Below, piece by piece: positions 34,801 through 46,919 of a DNA stretch of 64,000 nucleotides. The DNA is taken from the NCBI GenBank assembly GCA_028826165.1, contig JAPDFW010000054.1, forward strand, positions 562,001-626,000, written 5' to 3'. Origin of the DNA: Anaeramoeba ignava (taxonomy: Eukaryota; Metamonada; Anaeramoebidae). Each line of letters begins with the position of its first letter. Position 1 is the first letter of the stretch. Made by a program: the position numbers and the translations under genes. The notes under the pieces were generated by a model. The model searched no databases, was not told the origin of the DNA, and worked only from the letters and a program-made list of their open reading frames with translations.

Positions 34801-37800
34801 TATTTATTTTAATATTTTTATATGTTTTAATATTTATATTTTATTATTTAAATATTTATTTTAATATTTATATATTTTTATTATTTATATATTTTAATAT
34901 TTTTAATATTTTAATATTTATATATTTTAATATTTATATATTTTAATATTTAATATTTTAATATTCATATATTTTAATATTTTAATATTTATATACTTTA
35001 ATATTTTAATATTTATATATTTTAATATTTATATATTTTAATATTTATATATTTTAATATTTATATATTTTAATATTTTAATATTTTAATATTTTAATAT
35101 TTATATATTTTAATATTTTAATATTTTATTATTTTTATATTTTAATATTTATTTTAATATTTTTATATTTATTATTTTAATATTTTAATATTTATATATT
35201 TTAATATTTTAATATTTTAATATTTTAACTCTACCTGAATATTGTTTGTTAATTCAAGATATAATTCTCTAAACCATAAATGTGAAAAATTTGAAGACAC
35301 TTGAATTATATCCACATAATTTAAAAGATAAGGAAAAATCCATAAAAGATTTTCAAATTCTTCTAAATCTTTAATTTCACCACCTGTAAGTTCTTTATTA
35401 TTAATAATTTCACCTTTTTTTCCAATAACACTCCTTAAAGTTTCAAGAATAATTTGAAGTGTAATATTTTGAGTAAATGTAATTCCAACAGTTTTTGTTT
35501 GAATAGAAGTTTCTATTTTCTGATTTTTTGCTTGAACAGAAATATCATCAGGCTCTTTTCCATCACTCCAATCTGCAAATATTGTACGCATTAAAAGAAA
35601 TGAATTTCTTAACTTGGTTTTCTTTTTTTTTGTAAGTCTTCGAAGAATTGGTCGAATTGTATTTTGAGCAAATTTTTGGATTTGTCGATATATATATTTA
35701 CGAGTAATTGAAAAAATTATTTCTGTTTCTTTTTGTAATAAACTTGAAAGTGCTTTAACCATTGAAATATATTCAAGTAATGTAGATAATTCTTTATCTG
35801 AATAATTATATCTAACAGCCTGGAATTTTTATATTTTAATATTTTATATTTAATATTTTATTATTTTAATATTTTATTATTTTTATTATTTTATTATTTT
35901 AATATTTTATTATTTTAATATTTTATTATTTTAATATTTTAATATTTTAATATTTATATATTTTAATGTTTATATATTTTAATATTTTATTATTTTATTA
36001 TTTTATTATTTTAATATTTTATTATTTTTATATTTTTATATTTTATTATTTTATTATTTTAATATTTTATTATTTTATTATTTTATTATTTTAATATTTT
36101 AATATTTTATTATTTTTATATTTTAATATTTTATTATTTTATTATTTTAATATTTTATTATTTTAATATTTTATTATTTTTATATTTTATTATTTTATTA
36201 TTTTAATATTTTAATATTTTAATATTTTATTATTTTAATATTTTAATATTTTAATATTTTATTATTTTATTATTTTAATATTTTAATATTTTAATATTTT
36301 ATTATTTTTATATTTTATTATTTTAATATTTTAATATTTTATTATTTTTATACTCTTTCATATTCTGTAGCTCCAATAGGACACTTTGATGAATCAATTG
36401 CATGTGTATATTTATATGCTGATTGTTCTAAAATTTGTGACGTCCATTTACATATATGACCAAGACCATTTATGAAAAAAGTAATCCAAGTACTAATCTC
36501 ATCATCCGAAAGTTGTTGTTTTTTCTCAATTTTTGCTTTTAAAGGGTTAATAATTTTAATAAACTCAAAAACATAAAAATCATAAGCATTTCTTTCATTA
36601 TCAATATGATTAATCAACATATATTTTTCTACAACATGATTTTCCTCAAGAGATCCCCAAATTGAAGATGAAAAATATGTAGATTGCGAAAGTATTTGTT
36701 CAATTCCAACCGACATATCGCCATAAAGAAGAATAAATGGGGATTCCTTATTTATAATTAATTAATAATTAATATTTTTGATTTAATTTTGAAAAAAAAT
36801 TCATTTTGTTCGTTTTTTTTTCTACTTTAAATATTTTCCCTATTTTTGATAATGGAAGTCCTTTTGATTTAAATGGATTCGTTTTTTCATTTTTTGGATC
36901 ACCCATTAATACTAATGATACTGATATTATTCTTAAATATCGTCTCTTTTCATCAGGAAGAATGATCCTTTTACTTTCGTATAATTCTAACATGAACATT
37001 ATTAGCATCTCAAAAAAATCATCATAACTTTATTAATAAATTTGTGATAATAAAATATTTTTTAATTGATTTCCTTTTTTTGAATATAATTTAAATATTG
37101 ATTTTTTTTATACCCTGTTATTTTTAATAAATTTTCTTTTAAATTAGAAAGTAAAGAATATTTTTTTGCAAGAAATAAACTAAGAGAATGCATTTCTTGA
37201 AGAGTTTCTGCTTTTTCAATTCCACCTTCAAAACCAGATGAATATTCTCTTTATATTTTTTAAAAAAATTTAATTTTAATTTTAATTTTAATTTTATAAA
37301 TTTTTTAATTTTATAAATGAATTTTAATTTTAATTTTAATTTTAATTTTAATTTTAATTTTAATTTTAATTTTAATTTTAATTTTAATTTTAATTTTAAT
37401 TTTAATTTTAATTTTAATTTTAAATTTTAATTTTGTAAATGAATTTTAATTTTGTAAATGAATTTTAATTTTAAAATAAATTTTAATTTTTTACCTTTTA
37501 AAATGTGAAAAATCATTCGCAAATGATGCTTTTTGATTCATTAATAAGTCTAAAACAGTATATGAATCAATCAAATTTCCAAAATCTTTTAAAATACATC
37601 TGTTTATAATTTCTTCTTTTCTTTTTTTCAAATTTGAAATTGTCTAAATTAATTAAAATTTTGTTTTTAAATTTTAAATTAAATTTCAAATTAAAAAATT
37701 TTTTATAATTTTAATTTAATAAAATACTTCACAAATAAATTTTGTTGCTTCATCTCGAAAATTCATTAAATCTTTGGCTTTTTTAAACACAGAATTCATC

Positions 37801-38342
37801 AATTCCAAATTCGCTTTTTTGATATTATTGAGTGCTTCTTTTTCTTTGACTTCATTTGTTATCTATTTTAATTATTATTTGAAAAAAAAAATTATTGAAA
37901 ATTATTTTTTATTTAAAAATTTTTTCAAAAGAAAAAAAAAATTTAAATAAATAAGTAAATAATTAATTACCTTCAAAACTGATTTCAAAATACTTCTATG
38001 AGCATATAAAACTGCAAAGAGTCTTTTTGCTGTTTCATTGACTTGATGCTTATTTTTAAATTAAAAAAATTAAATTAAAAAAATTAAATTAAAAAAATTA
38101 AATTAAAAAAAATTAAAAAAATTAAATTAAAAAATTAAATTAAAATCATTTACAATTTCAGCAAGAACACTTAAATCAAATGATTCACCAGTTTCAATAT
38201 ATGCTTTTCTATCTGTATGTAAATTGGATTGTTCTAATGAAAGATAAATTTCTGGTGAATTTTCTTCTTCAATTGGTGTATTATCAAATATTTGTATTGA
38301 TGAAATTGATTTTGTTATTAATTCAAAATTATTTTCGTTCAT
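31840..38342 (-). CDS. CYFIP: CYFIP/Sra-1/PIR121 subunit of the WAVE (SCAR) complex
   Basis: Rac-GTP-binding scaffold of the five-subunit complex that drives Arp2/3 actin branching. Ten exons: 38154-38342, 37971-38048, 37728-37862, 37495-37643, 37114-37248, 36826-37027, 36354-36746, 35235-35819, 32556-33947 and 31840-32397. All introns are GT-AG, and all phases agree. The product is 1271 residues (human CYFIP1 is about 1250), with no frameshift. Landmarks in order: EGGIEKAETLQEMHSL, LPLSKIGKIF, ESPFILLYGDMSVGIEQ, GATEYERAVRYNYSDKEL, ISMVKALSS, ILRRLTKKKKTKLRNSF, LWFRELYLELT, EFSLPWILARHS, FEEIEAEVNLCFDQLVFQLG, YQTLLMQRHVTLLGR, FLYGSKTLNEYF, FRELGNTIALMRL, EFYRLWSCLQFMFCLPP and FGDGIAWAGATIIYFL. 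An acidic Asp/Asn run is inserted near 32660-32720. It implies that this organism builds WAVE-type actin protrusions. Confidence 0.95.
33948..35234 (-). repeat. CYFIP intron 8, TTTAATATTTATATA array
   Basis: 1287 bp of TTTTAATA and TTTATATA units between exons coding LTNNIQ and FPVEFSLPW. No other content is seen. The neighbouring intron 7 (35820-36353, 534 bp) is the same kind of TATTTTATTATTTTA sequence. Confidence 0.85.
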
Positions 38343-38609
38343 TTAGAAAAAAAAAAAGATCAATTTAAGAACAAACACAAAATAAAATGAAAAAAATGAA
38401 AAATGAAAAAAATGAAAAAATTTTTTTTGCTTTTTTTGGAATTTTTTTTTCATCAACAAAATCAATAATAAAATTAAAAATTAACAAAAAAATTGACAAA
38501 AAAAAGCTATTTATTTAATTAAAATTAAATTAAAATTAAAATTAAATTTGAAATTAAAATTTAAATTAAAATTTAAAATTAAAATTGAAATTGAATTTAA
38601 AATTGAAAT
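38343..38609. promoter_or_regulatory. CYFIP upstream region
   Basis: On the minus strand, ATTTTTTCATTTTTTTC is followed by three more CATTTTT copies within about 70 bp of the CYFIP ATG. The rest (38450-38609) is AT-rich 3' flank of the next gene, with a few AAAATTAAATT repeats. Confidence 0.4.
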
Positions 38610-41600
38610 TTATATTACGATTTCGTTTATTTTTTGATTTCGATCTAAATTATAATAATCATTTAATTTTAATTGAAAAATTTGAATAAATTGTTTTTTG
38701 GAAATTGAATCTTGAAATAACATTTTCAAAATTGATTTAGAACGAGAACAACATTTTGGAGAACAACATTGAGATTCATTAATTTTATAAAATGTTAATA
38801 TTAAAGTGTTATCTTTTTTTGATTTTATGTTAACTTTTGTATCATGAGAAAAAGGAAATTGATAATTTTCACTTTTTTGACTTGAAATGAGTAAAGCATG
38901 ATTCAATACAACTATTTTAGCATTTTCAAATATTTTGGAATTTTTAGTAAAAATAAAAACAGGGAATTGATTTTCTTGATTGATATTTTTTTCTTGTTCT
39001 AAATCTTTTTTTAAATCATCTTTTAAATCATCTTTTAAATCTTTTTTTAAATCATCTTTTAAATCATCTTTTAAATCTTTGTTTAAATCTTTGTTTAAAT
39101 CTTTGTTTAAATCTTCTTTTAAATCTTTGTTTAAATCTTTTAAATCTTTTTTTAAATCATCTTTTAAATCATCTTTTTAAATCTTTTTTTAAATCTTCTT
39201 TTAAATCTTTTAAATCTTTTTTTAAATCTTTTTTTAAATCTTCTGGTTTCTGTGTTTGTTTAAATTCAAGCATTTGCTCATATAAATTCTTGTATTTAAA
39301 ATACTTTTCTTGGCAAATATTACGAACTACTTTCGCTTGTTGCCAATTCTTAAATTGAATAAAAATAACTTCTCCCTCTTTTTTTTCAAAAACTATCACA
39401 TCTTTATAATTATCATGAATTTTCACTTGAATTTCTGAATATATACTTTCTATATTTTCTTGATTATAACTCACAATTACATTTTTATCTTGGAGAATAA
39501 AATTCCCTTTTGAAATATGATTCAAATTCTCATCAACAACTTCAACATGATAGTTTGCTTTTTGTTGTTGATTAATTTTATAAATAGTTTCGAAATGAAT
39601 TCGAAAAATATGCAGATCTTCTTCATTAAGAAACTTGAATATCATGTTATTTTCATTTGGAAGTGTAATTCGAGTTATTAATTTCTCGTTGGGATGTAAT
39701 GCAAACTGAAGCAGCATTAATAGAAACTGTTCCTGCTTCTCTTTTTTTTGGATCACTAAAAAGTAATCTTTGAAACTCAATAAAATATTGTCCTTTTGAT
39801 TAAATTTTTCATCAATTTCGATAACTTCAAATTTATTGATCCAATCTTCTTCATTTTTCTCGATATTTAGTGCGTTTTGTTGTTGTTGTTGTTGTTCATT
39901 TTGTTCCGGTTCATCAAATTCTACATCAGATTCATATCCTTCTTTAATTCTTAAATTTGAATTTTGGTTGCTTGCTTTCTGAAAAAACATTTGAATAAAC
40001 AAATCTTTACTATTTGGCTTTTCAAATGAAACTATAAAACTATTTTGACCAATAAAATGAATTTGGAGTAAGTCTTTAATTTTCGAATGAAGAAACAATT
40101 CTGTATTTTTGATTAGATATTGAAATTCTGTATTCTCGCTAATCAAAATAATATATGCCTTCGTTAAAGAAATAAGTGCTTTTTTCGCATTTGGATCCAA
40201 TTTGGAATGGAGTTTAATTCTGAAATGTGATGTATTTTTGGAAAAATAATCTTTTAATCCAAAAAAACGGAAATTGTTAATGAAATGGCGCTTGATTTGC
40301 TCTCCAGAAAAGGTTGCAATTACAATAAGCAATTTTCCAAATTTGATCTTGCATTTGTTATTTTCTTCATTGAAAATTAGGCATTCGTTTGGCTTATAAA
40401 TTTCGATTTGTGAATTGTCATTTATAATTGTGACCTGAAATTTTGTGAGATAGATTGTTGCCTTTCTGGAATTTCCAGCAACTGATAAATCTTCAATATA
40501 TACTGGATAAGAAAATAATTCCTTTCCGATTGAATTTGTGATCAATCTTATTCGATTTTCTTTGAATTTTGTTTCGAAATCAGTTGCAATTTCCTCAGTT
40601 TCAAAATTAACTGAAATGACCGAATTGATTCCATATTTGAATTCTCGAATTTTGGGTTCGTTTATATTGATGGAAATTAAATTGTGAATATCGTAATCAC
40701 AGGAAAACGAATCAAGTTGTGAACGAACATAGAAATTGCGAGAAAAAAGTTGAATTTCACCTTGTTGAGTTCCGATTGATGTTTCAAATTTGCAAAGAAA
40801 GTTATTTTCAGGTTTTTTTTCCATTTTTTCAGTTTGAATGTATTGTTCATTCAGTAAATTGAATCTTTTCGAGTGTTTTTTGCTCATTTTTGATGTGATG
40901 AATTGAATGTAAATTAACTCGAGTTCATCAAAAACAAATTTGCATTTTTTGGGTGTTGTTTGTTCTTGTGTTACTCTTGCAAAATTATTGTAATATCGCG
41001 AAATTTTTGTGTTTGAAAAAGTAACTTCGAAGTGATCTCTAAAAAGGGAAATTTTTCCAATATCAACAATTTGGTGGTTTATATTAAGAACGTAGAAGCA
41101 AAATTTGTTGATTTGTTGATAATTTATATTCTCATTTTCATTCAAATCTATATTTTCATTTAAATTTTCATTTAAATTTTCATATCCAAATATTGAGTCT
41201 GTTAAATATAAATCCTCAGAATAATTATAACTTGATACATTAATCGCATAATTAATCAATGGAGTGTTCACAATTTCATCTATTTTGGTTCTTTTTTGAA
41301 TAACTGAGACTCCTAAGCTTTTGCTTTGTATAAAATTTTCATTGTAAAGATCAAATTCTGCAACTAATTCTCGGAAAATATTTGGATCGTCAAATTTATC
41401 CACAAGCTCAAATTTGGTCGACAATTTTGGAATGCGACTTAAACTCATTTGATAAAAAGATGTAAATGTGCTGCAAAGCATATCACAATGAGATTTTGAT
41501 AAGCACAAAATAAAAATAGCCTTTCCAGAATCAGTTTCTTCAATCTTAATTTTTAGCAACTTTGGATTTGCTAGTGATTTGATAAAATTCATGTGTCCTG

Positions 41601-43633
41601 AGCTCCAAGAAAAATAAATGGGTGATTCTGATTGAGAAAAAATCATGAAATTATCTTGAGTCAAACGAATCACAGCAGGAATTGGGATATTCAAATTGGA
41701 AATGATATAAGCGTGGAAAGTGGCTTCGTTTTTTGTCCAGCAACGGAAAGCAATTGCAAAGATTTCTTCTTTTTCGCTGAGAATTCTTCCGTTAATTTGA
41801 TATGATTCAACAAATGTTCCTTGATAAAACGCAAACATCTGGAATATTTTCCACAATAAATATCCTGCCTTTTTGGTGTTTGTTTCGATTCTCAAAGATG
41901 TATCCGGATCACGAAGTGATAATTGAAGTTGAGAAAAGTTGTTTTTGTTGATTTTGAGTTTGGTTTCTTTGCTGTATTTCTGAGCAAAAATGACTTTTTC
42001 ACCAACAAATATTTCGAAATGAGTCGAGAAAAGTTGAATCCATCCATGAATATTCCTGTTTTCGAGAGAGATAAGAATATCACAGTCAGATAAACCAAGA
42101 GAAAAATCATGAATTATCGAAATATTCCATGATTCAGTGATTTTATTGTTTTCTGTTAATGAATCTACAAATTCTGGTAGTAAAAAGACAGTTTGCATAT
42201 CGTTCTGAGCCAATTCACTTCGAGATATGACAATATTTGGTTTCTTTTGAAGTTTCAATTTCATTTGAAGTTGATCTGCTGCGATTTGTTGAATCTCAAT
42301 AAATTTTTCAAGAGTTTTTGCGACAATAAAAGAAAGAGTATTTGATTTGAATTGAAGTTTCCATTTTGTAAATTCATTGAAATTAATTTGAAGAAAACTG
42401 GAATTTTCTTCATTTTGTTCTTGAAAGTTATTATTATTGTTATTGTTATTATTATTATTATTGTTAATCACTTGAGTTCCAACTGTTATTACTTGAGTTT
42501 TAGTGATTTTCTCGTTAATCAATTGAAGAAGCATGTTCGAAAACACCAAATTACCTTTTCCATAAACAGGAACAATTCCATCACTTACATGAATAATATT
42601 GACATTAAATTCAATTTTTTCTTCATAAGAAATGGATGATGAAAGAGTTTGAATTAAAGATTCTTTGCTTGATTCAAAAGGTTTTTCCATAAGAACTGAA
42701 ACAAGTTCTTTTTCTTGATTGATATCCGATTTATTCGGTTGAATTGAATTTAGTATTTGAATAAAAGATTCTGAGGAACTTAATTTTTTGAATCGACTTG
42801 TTGCAAAAATATATTGTGATTTTTCTTGGTGATTTAAATAGAAAAATAATTGTGTTGTTTTGAAAATTTCTTCGTTTCCAAATTTCTTGTTCAATTCTTG
42901 TGAAATATTTTCGACTAAAGATGATTTAATATCAAATAATATTTTTGGGTCTTGCAAAATTTCTAGATAATTTGAAGATGAATAATAGCATTTGATAACT
43001 GCTTTTGGAAGTTCAAGATTTGCCACAATTAAAATTGCAGAAGAAATTGAATTTTCAATTGAAATTGATTTCAAAATGAATTCAAAACGAATTGGAAGTT
43101 TAAATAATTGATTTGATAAAAATTTCTCAAGTTCTAAAACGGAAAAGTTATTGATTTTATTTGGAATTTCTTCTTTTTTTTTCTCATAAAGGTTTTTTAA
43201 TTCATTCAAAAGTATAAGAAGTTTTTCCTTGATATTTTCTTGATGAGGATCAAATAAATATTGTTGATCAATTCCATATTTTTTACATGATTCTATAAAG
43301 TGAGAAAAATTAGATAAAGAATCAAAACTAAGAAGAAGAAAAATAACAAATTTAAAAAGAAAAATAGAAAAACATTATTAAATTTTAAACAATGAATCAT
43401 CAAAATCAAAATAAATCAAAATAGAAACAAATCAAAATAAATTAGAAACAAATCAAAATAAATTAGAAACAAATATATTTTTACAAATTAATTTCAAATG
43501 AATAATTGCTATTAATTTTTTGAATTAAATAAGAGAGTAGAATTGATAAATTATTTAAAGGTAAATTAGGAAAAATTTCAAAATTTGATATTTTTGATAA
43601 CCAAATAAAGATCTCTTTTTTGTTTGATTCCAT
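38610..43633 (-). CDS. Large protein: N-terminal calponin-homology domain, then probable tandem PH-like modules
   Basis: Two exons, 43485-43633 and 38610-43327, joined by a 157-bp GT-AG intron (NYSFEIN-F-FDSLSNF). One extra T at 39174-39179, inside a 12-bp coding repeat, breaks the frame near the end. With it corrected the product is 1621 residues. Residues 1-105 fit a CH domain: KKEIFIWLSKI, LSILLSYLI, FSHFIESCKKYGIDQQY and LFDPHQENIKEKLLILL. The rest repeats modules of 110-140 residues with alternating beta-type stretches, each closing in a helix such as LFIQMFFQKAS. I read them as PH-like folds, but this needs structure prediction. A Lys/Asp/Leu repeat (DLKKDLKK, 39000-39240) precedes the last module (CCSPKCCSR). 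Possibly a membrane-cytoskeleton linker. Confidence is high for the gene and low for the role. Confidence 0.75.
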
Positions 43634-43733
43634 AATAAAAGAAACAAAATTAAAATTAAAATTAAATGAAATGAAATTAAATGAAATGAAATGAAAAAAG
43701 GAAGAGAAAGAAAAAAATGATTTCAATTTTTTT

Positions 43734-44640
43734 TTAAAAAATTTTTTAGAAATTGAAATTGAAATTAATTTAGAAATTGATTTAGAAATTGAAATTGAAA
43801 TTGAAATTGAAATTGATTTAGAAATTGAAATTGATTTAGAAATTGAAATTAATTTAGAAATTGAAATTGATTTAGAAATTAATATTGAAGTTGATTTAGA
43901 AATTGAAATTAATTTAGAAATTAATTTAGAAATTGATTTAGAAATTGATTTAGAAATTGATTTAGAAATTGATTTAGAAATTGATTTAGAAATTGATTTA
44001 GAAATTGATTTAGAAATTGATTTAGAAATTAAAATTGATTTAGAAATTGATTTAGAAATTGATTTAGAAATTGATTTAGAAATTGATTTAGAAATTGATT
44101 TAGAAATTGATTTAGAAATTAATTTAGAAATTGATTTAGAAATTGAAATTGATTTAGAAATTAAAATTGATTTAGAAATTGATTTAGAAATTGATTTAGA
44201 AATTGATTTAGAAATTGATTTAGAAATTAATTTAGAAATTAAAATTGATTTAGAAATTGAATTGTAAATATTTTTTTAAACGGTTTTTAAAAGAAATTTC
44301 ATTTTTAAATCCATAATCCTAAAAAAAAAAAACTTTGAAAAATTGAAAATTTAGAAAAAAAAATTTAGAAATTGATTTGAAAAATTGAGGAAGAAATTGA
44401 TTTAGAAATTGATTTTGAGTCTGAGGTTTTAGAAAATTGAAATTTATTTGGGTATAGAAATTGATTTAGAAAATTGATTTAGAAAATTTGAAATTTTAGA
44501 GGAAGAAAAATTGATTTAGAAATTGATTTAGAAATTGATTTAGAAATTGATTTAGAAATTGATTTAAAAATTTTTTAGAAATTGATTTAAAAATTGATTT
44601 AGAAATTAATTTAGAAATTAAAATTGATTTAGAAATTGAA
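43734..44640. repeat. GAAATTGATTTA 12-mer arrays with a duplicated edge
   Basis: Arrays of AAATTGATTTAG occupy 43740-44270 and 44390-44640. Each ends in the same module, GAATTGTAAATATTTT then AAACGGTTTTTAAAA and AAATTTCATTT (from about 44262 and 44637), so a block of about 375 bp was duplicated. No gene is present. Confidence 0.8.
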
Positions 44641-44791
44641 TTGTAAATATTTTAAAACGGTTTTTAAAAAAAATTTCATTTAAAAATGAATAAACCAAAA
44701 ACTTTGAAAAAGAAAAAGAGCAAAAAGAAAAATTTAAATGGAATGAAAATAATAGGAAAAATTAAAAATGAAAAAGGTGAAAATAAAAATA

Positions 44792-45037
44792 TTATTTTTC
44801 TAATTTATTTTTATTTTGCTGTTCTGTTGCAATTGCAATTCCAGCAGGAAGAATAAATACAAGTGAACCAGTTGAAGCAATCCATCCTAAATTTTCTATT
44901 TTTTCAACTCCTTTTTGAAAAAACCAAGTTGTATTTGAAAAACCTTTTGAAACAACTGATCTAAAACTAGGTGAAAATGCATTTAAAAGTGAATCAAACC
45001 AACTACTTTCTTTATCAGTAAGATCTAATTTTGACAT
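44792..45037 (-). CDS. Tom22-like mitochondrial outer-membrane import receptor
   Basis: 81 residues, ATG at 45037. A short acidic N-terminus (MSKLDLTDKESSWFD) is followed by an amphipathic stretch (SLLNAFSPSFRSVVSKG) and then WFFQKGVEKI, one transmembrane segment (LGWIASTGSLVFILPAGIAIA) and TEQQNKNKLEK. The order, with an LP inside the membrane segment and E-Q-Q just after it, is characteristic of Tom22/Tom9. Tom22 joins Tom40 and binds presequences, with its tail in the intermembrane space. In an anaerobic amoeba it would serve hydrogenosome-type organelles. The cytosolic acidic domain is short, as in plant Tom9. It is small and diverged, so a different tail-anchored protein is possible. Confidence 0.75.
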   Translation of the reverse strand: MSKLDLTDKESSWFDSLLNAFSPSFRSVVSKGFSNTTWFFQKGVEKIENLGWIASTGSLVFILPAGIAIATEQQNKNKLEK

Positions 45038-45229
45038 TTTAAATGGAATGAAAATAATAGAAAAAATTAAAAAAATGAAAAAAATGAAAATAAAAAAATA
45101 TTATTTTTGAATTGTTTATTTTTATTCTTTTAAAAAATTAACTCTAATCTAAAAATATAATCTAAAAAAAATTTTCTTTTCAATTCTGTTTTGTTTTTCT
45201 TTTAAATTCTGTTTTGTTTTTCTTTTAAA

Positions 45230-45855
45230 TTTGAATTTGAATTTGAATTTGAATTTGAATTTGAATTTGAATTTGAATTTGATCTTGATTTTGATTTTCA
45301 TTTTCAATTTGATTTTGAATTTGATTTTGATTTTGAATTTGATTTTGAATTTGATTTTGAATTTGATTTTGAATTTGAATTTGATTTTGAATTTGATTTT
45401 GAATTTGATTTTGATTTTGATTTTGATTTTGATTTTGATTTTGAATTTGAATTTGATTTTGATTTTGATTTTCAATTTGATTTTGATTTTGATTTTGATT
45501 TTGATTTTGAACTTGATTTTGATTTTTATTTTGATTTTCATTTTGATTTTGAATTTGAATTTGATTTTGATTTTGAATTTGATTTTGAATTTGATTTTGA
45601 TATTGAATTTGATTTTGAATTTGATTTTGATTTTGAATTTGATTTTGGTTTTGGTTTTGATTTTGATTTTGATTTTTATTTTGAATTTGATTTTGAATTT
45701 GAATTTGATTTTGATTTTGATTTTGAACTTGATTTTGATTTTTATTTTGATTTTCATTTTGATTTTGAATTTGAATTTGAATTTGATTTTGATTTTGATT
45801 TTGAATTTGGTTTTAAATTTGAATTTGAATTTGAATTTGAATTTGATTTTAAATT
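45230..45855. repeat. GAATTTGATTTT hexamer/12-mer array
   Basis: More than 600 bp of GATTTT and GAATTT hexamers lie between the Tom22-like start and the SurE stop. On the minus strand the array is open as K/I/F, or as Q/N/I in another frame, so long open frames here are artefacts. The Q/N frame resembles the coding tail of the gene at 47845. It may be 3' UTR or a degraded tail of SurE. Confidence 0.75.
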
Positions 45856-45872
45856 TTTGTTGTTCATTTTTT

Positions 45873-46820
45873 TCAATTTTCCTTTTCTTTTGAATTATCT
45901 TCATTTCTTTTAAAAATAATAGGTTCTTTAATATTTTTCATAAATGGTTGAAAAACAGTAACAGAAACTGAATCATCTAAAAGAGCAAAAACATCATTAT
46001 CATAAGGAATATTTTCAGAAGGAACTCTCCAATCATTTCTAAGCTTAAATTTTTTAAATTTTTGTTCATTTGGATTTTGATTTTCTTTTGAATTTTCTTT
46101 TGAATTTTCTTTTGAATTTTCTTTTGAATTTTCTTTTGAATTTTCTTTTGAATTTTCTTTTGAATTTTCCTCAACTTGCATCAATAAAGATCCATAATAA
46201 TCGTTATAAGGATTACAATAATAAACAGAAGGATTTTCAGGATCAACATCTAAAGGAACGTTAACATTGAAAAAAATATTATTATATTTAACTTCTTGAA
46301 CTGGCCAATTTTTATAAATTTTTTCAATGACTTGACAAGAAATTTTTGATGCGTTACAAAATTTCTTTCTTGTTGAATCTTGAGGATTTCGAAAGTAACC
46401 AAAATCATAAGAATGAAAACTCAAGGAAATACTTTTCAAACCAGCACAAGCAGTTTCAGCTGCTGCTCCTATTGTTCCACTGCAAAGAATAAATGAACCA
46501 TAATTTGCGCCGGAATTTGGACCCGAAATGACAAGATCAATTTTCTCATCTTTGAATAGATGAAAAATGCCTAATTGCCCACATGTTGCTGGCGAACCGT
46601 TTGTAATCCAGATCTCTTTTGTTTTGTTTTCCCCCATTTTTAATTCCGTTGTTTTCGCTTCAACATTCACTACTGTGTGTATTCGTGATGAAAATGACCA
46701 GTTTTTTTCTGGAAAACAACAGAATACTTTGTGCTTTTGTTCTTCAAGTTCTTTTATAAATGGAATAATAAGTGGTGATTGATATCCATCATCATTAGTT
46801 AGAAAAATATTTAAAGACAT
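45873..46820 (-). CDS. SurE-family 5'-nucleotidase/phosphatase
   Basis: 315 residues, ATG at 46820 (MSLNIFLTNDDGYQSPLI); codons further upstream give no other ATG. SurE enzymes are metal-dependent nucleotidases that dephosphorylate nucleoside monophosphates. Visible family motifs are the metal-binding NDDG near the N-terminus, WITNGSPATCG, DLVISGPNSGANYG, SGTIGAAAE and ISLSFHS, then NVNVP and VFALLDDSVSVTVFQPF at the end. A low-complexity insert of seven NSKE units (46083-46170) lies in the C-terminal third, encoded by a 12-bp repeat. SurE is common in bacteria, archaea and plants and patchy in other eukaryotes, so acquisition by transfer is possible; I cannot test this here. Confidence 0.9.
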   Translation of the reverse strand: MSLNIFLTNDDGYQSPLIIPFIKELEEQKHKVFCCFPEKNWSFSSRIHTVVNVEAKTTELKMGENKTKEIWITNGSPATCGQLGIFHLFKDEKIDLVISGPNSGANYGSFILCSGTIGAAAETACAGLKSISLSFHSYDFGYFRNPQDSTRKKFCNASKISCQVIEKIYKNWPVQEVKYNNIFFNVNVPLDVDPENPSVYYCNPYNDYYGSLLMQVEENSKENSKENSKENSKENSKENSKENSKENQNPNEQKFKKFKLRNDWRVPSENIPYDNDVFALLDDSVSVTVFQPFMKNIKEPIIFKRNEDNSKEKEN

Positions 46821-46919
46821 TTTAATAAACAAATGAAAAAAATGAAAGAAATGAAAATGAAAAAAAAATTTTTTGTTTTTAATTTTTAATAAAGAAAAAA
46901 AAAAGAGAATTAAATTAAA

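Noticed and set aside
45149-45904. Open frames of K/I/F or L/N repeats on both strands
   Set aside because: A hexamer array without stop codons is open in several frames; there is no start context, domain or non-repeat sequence.
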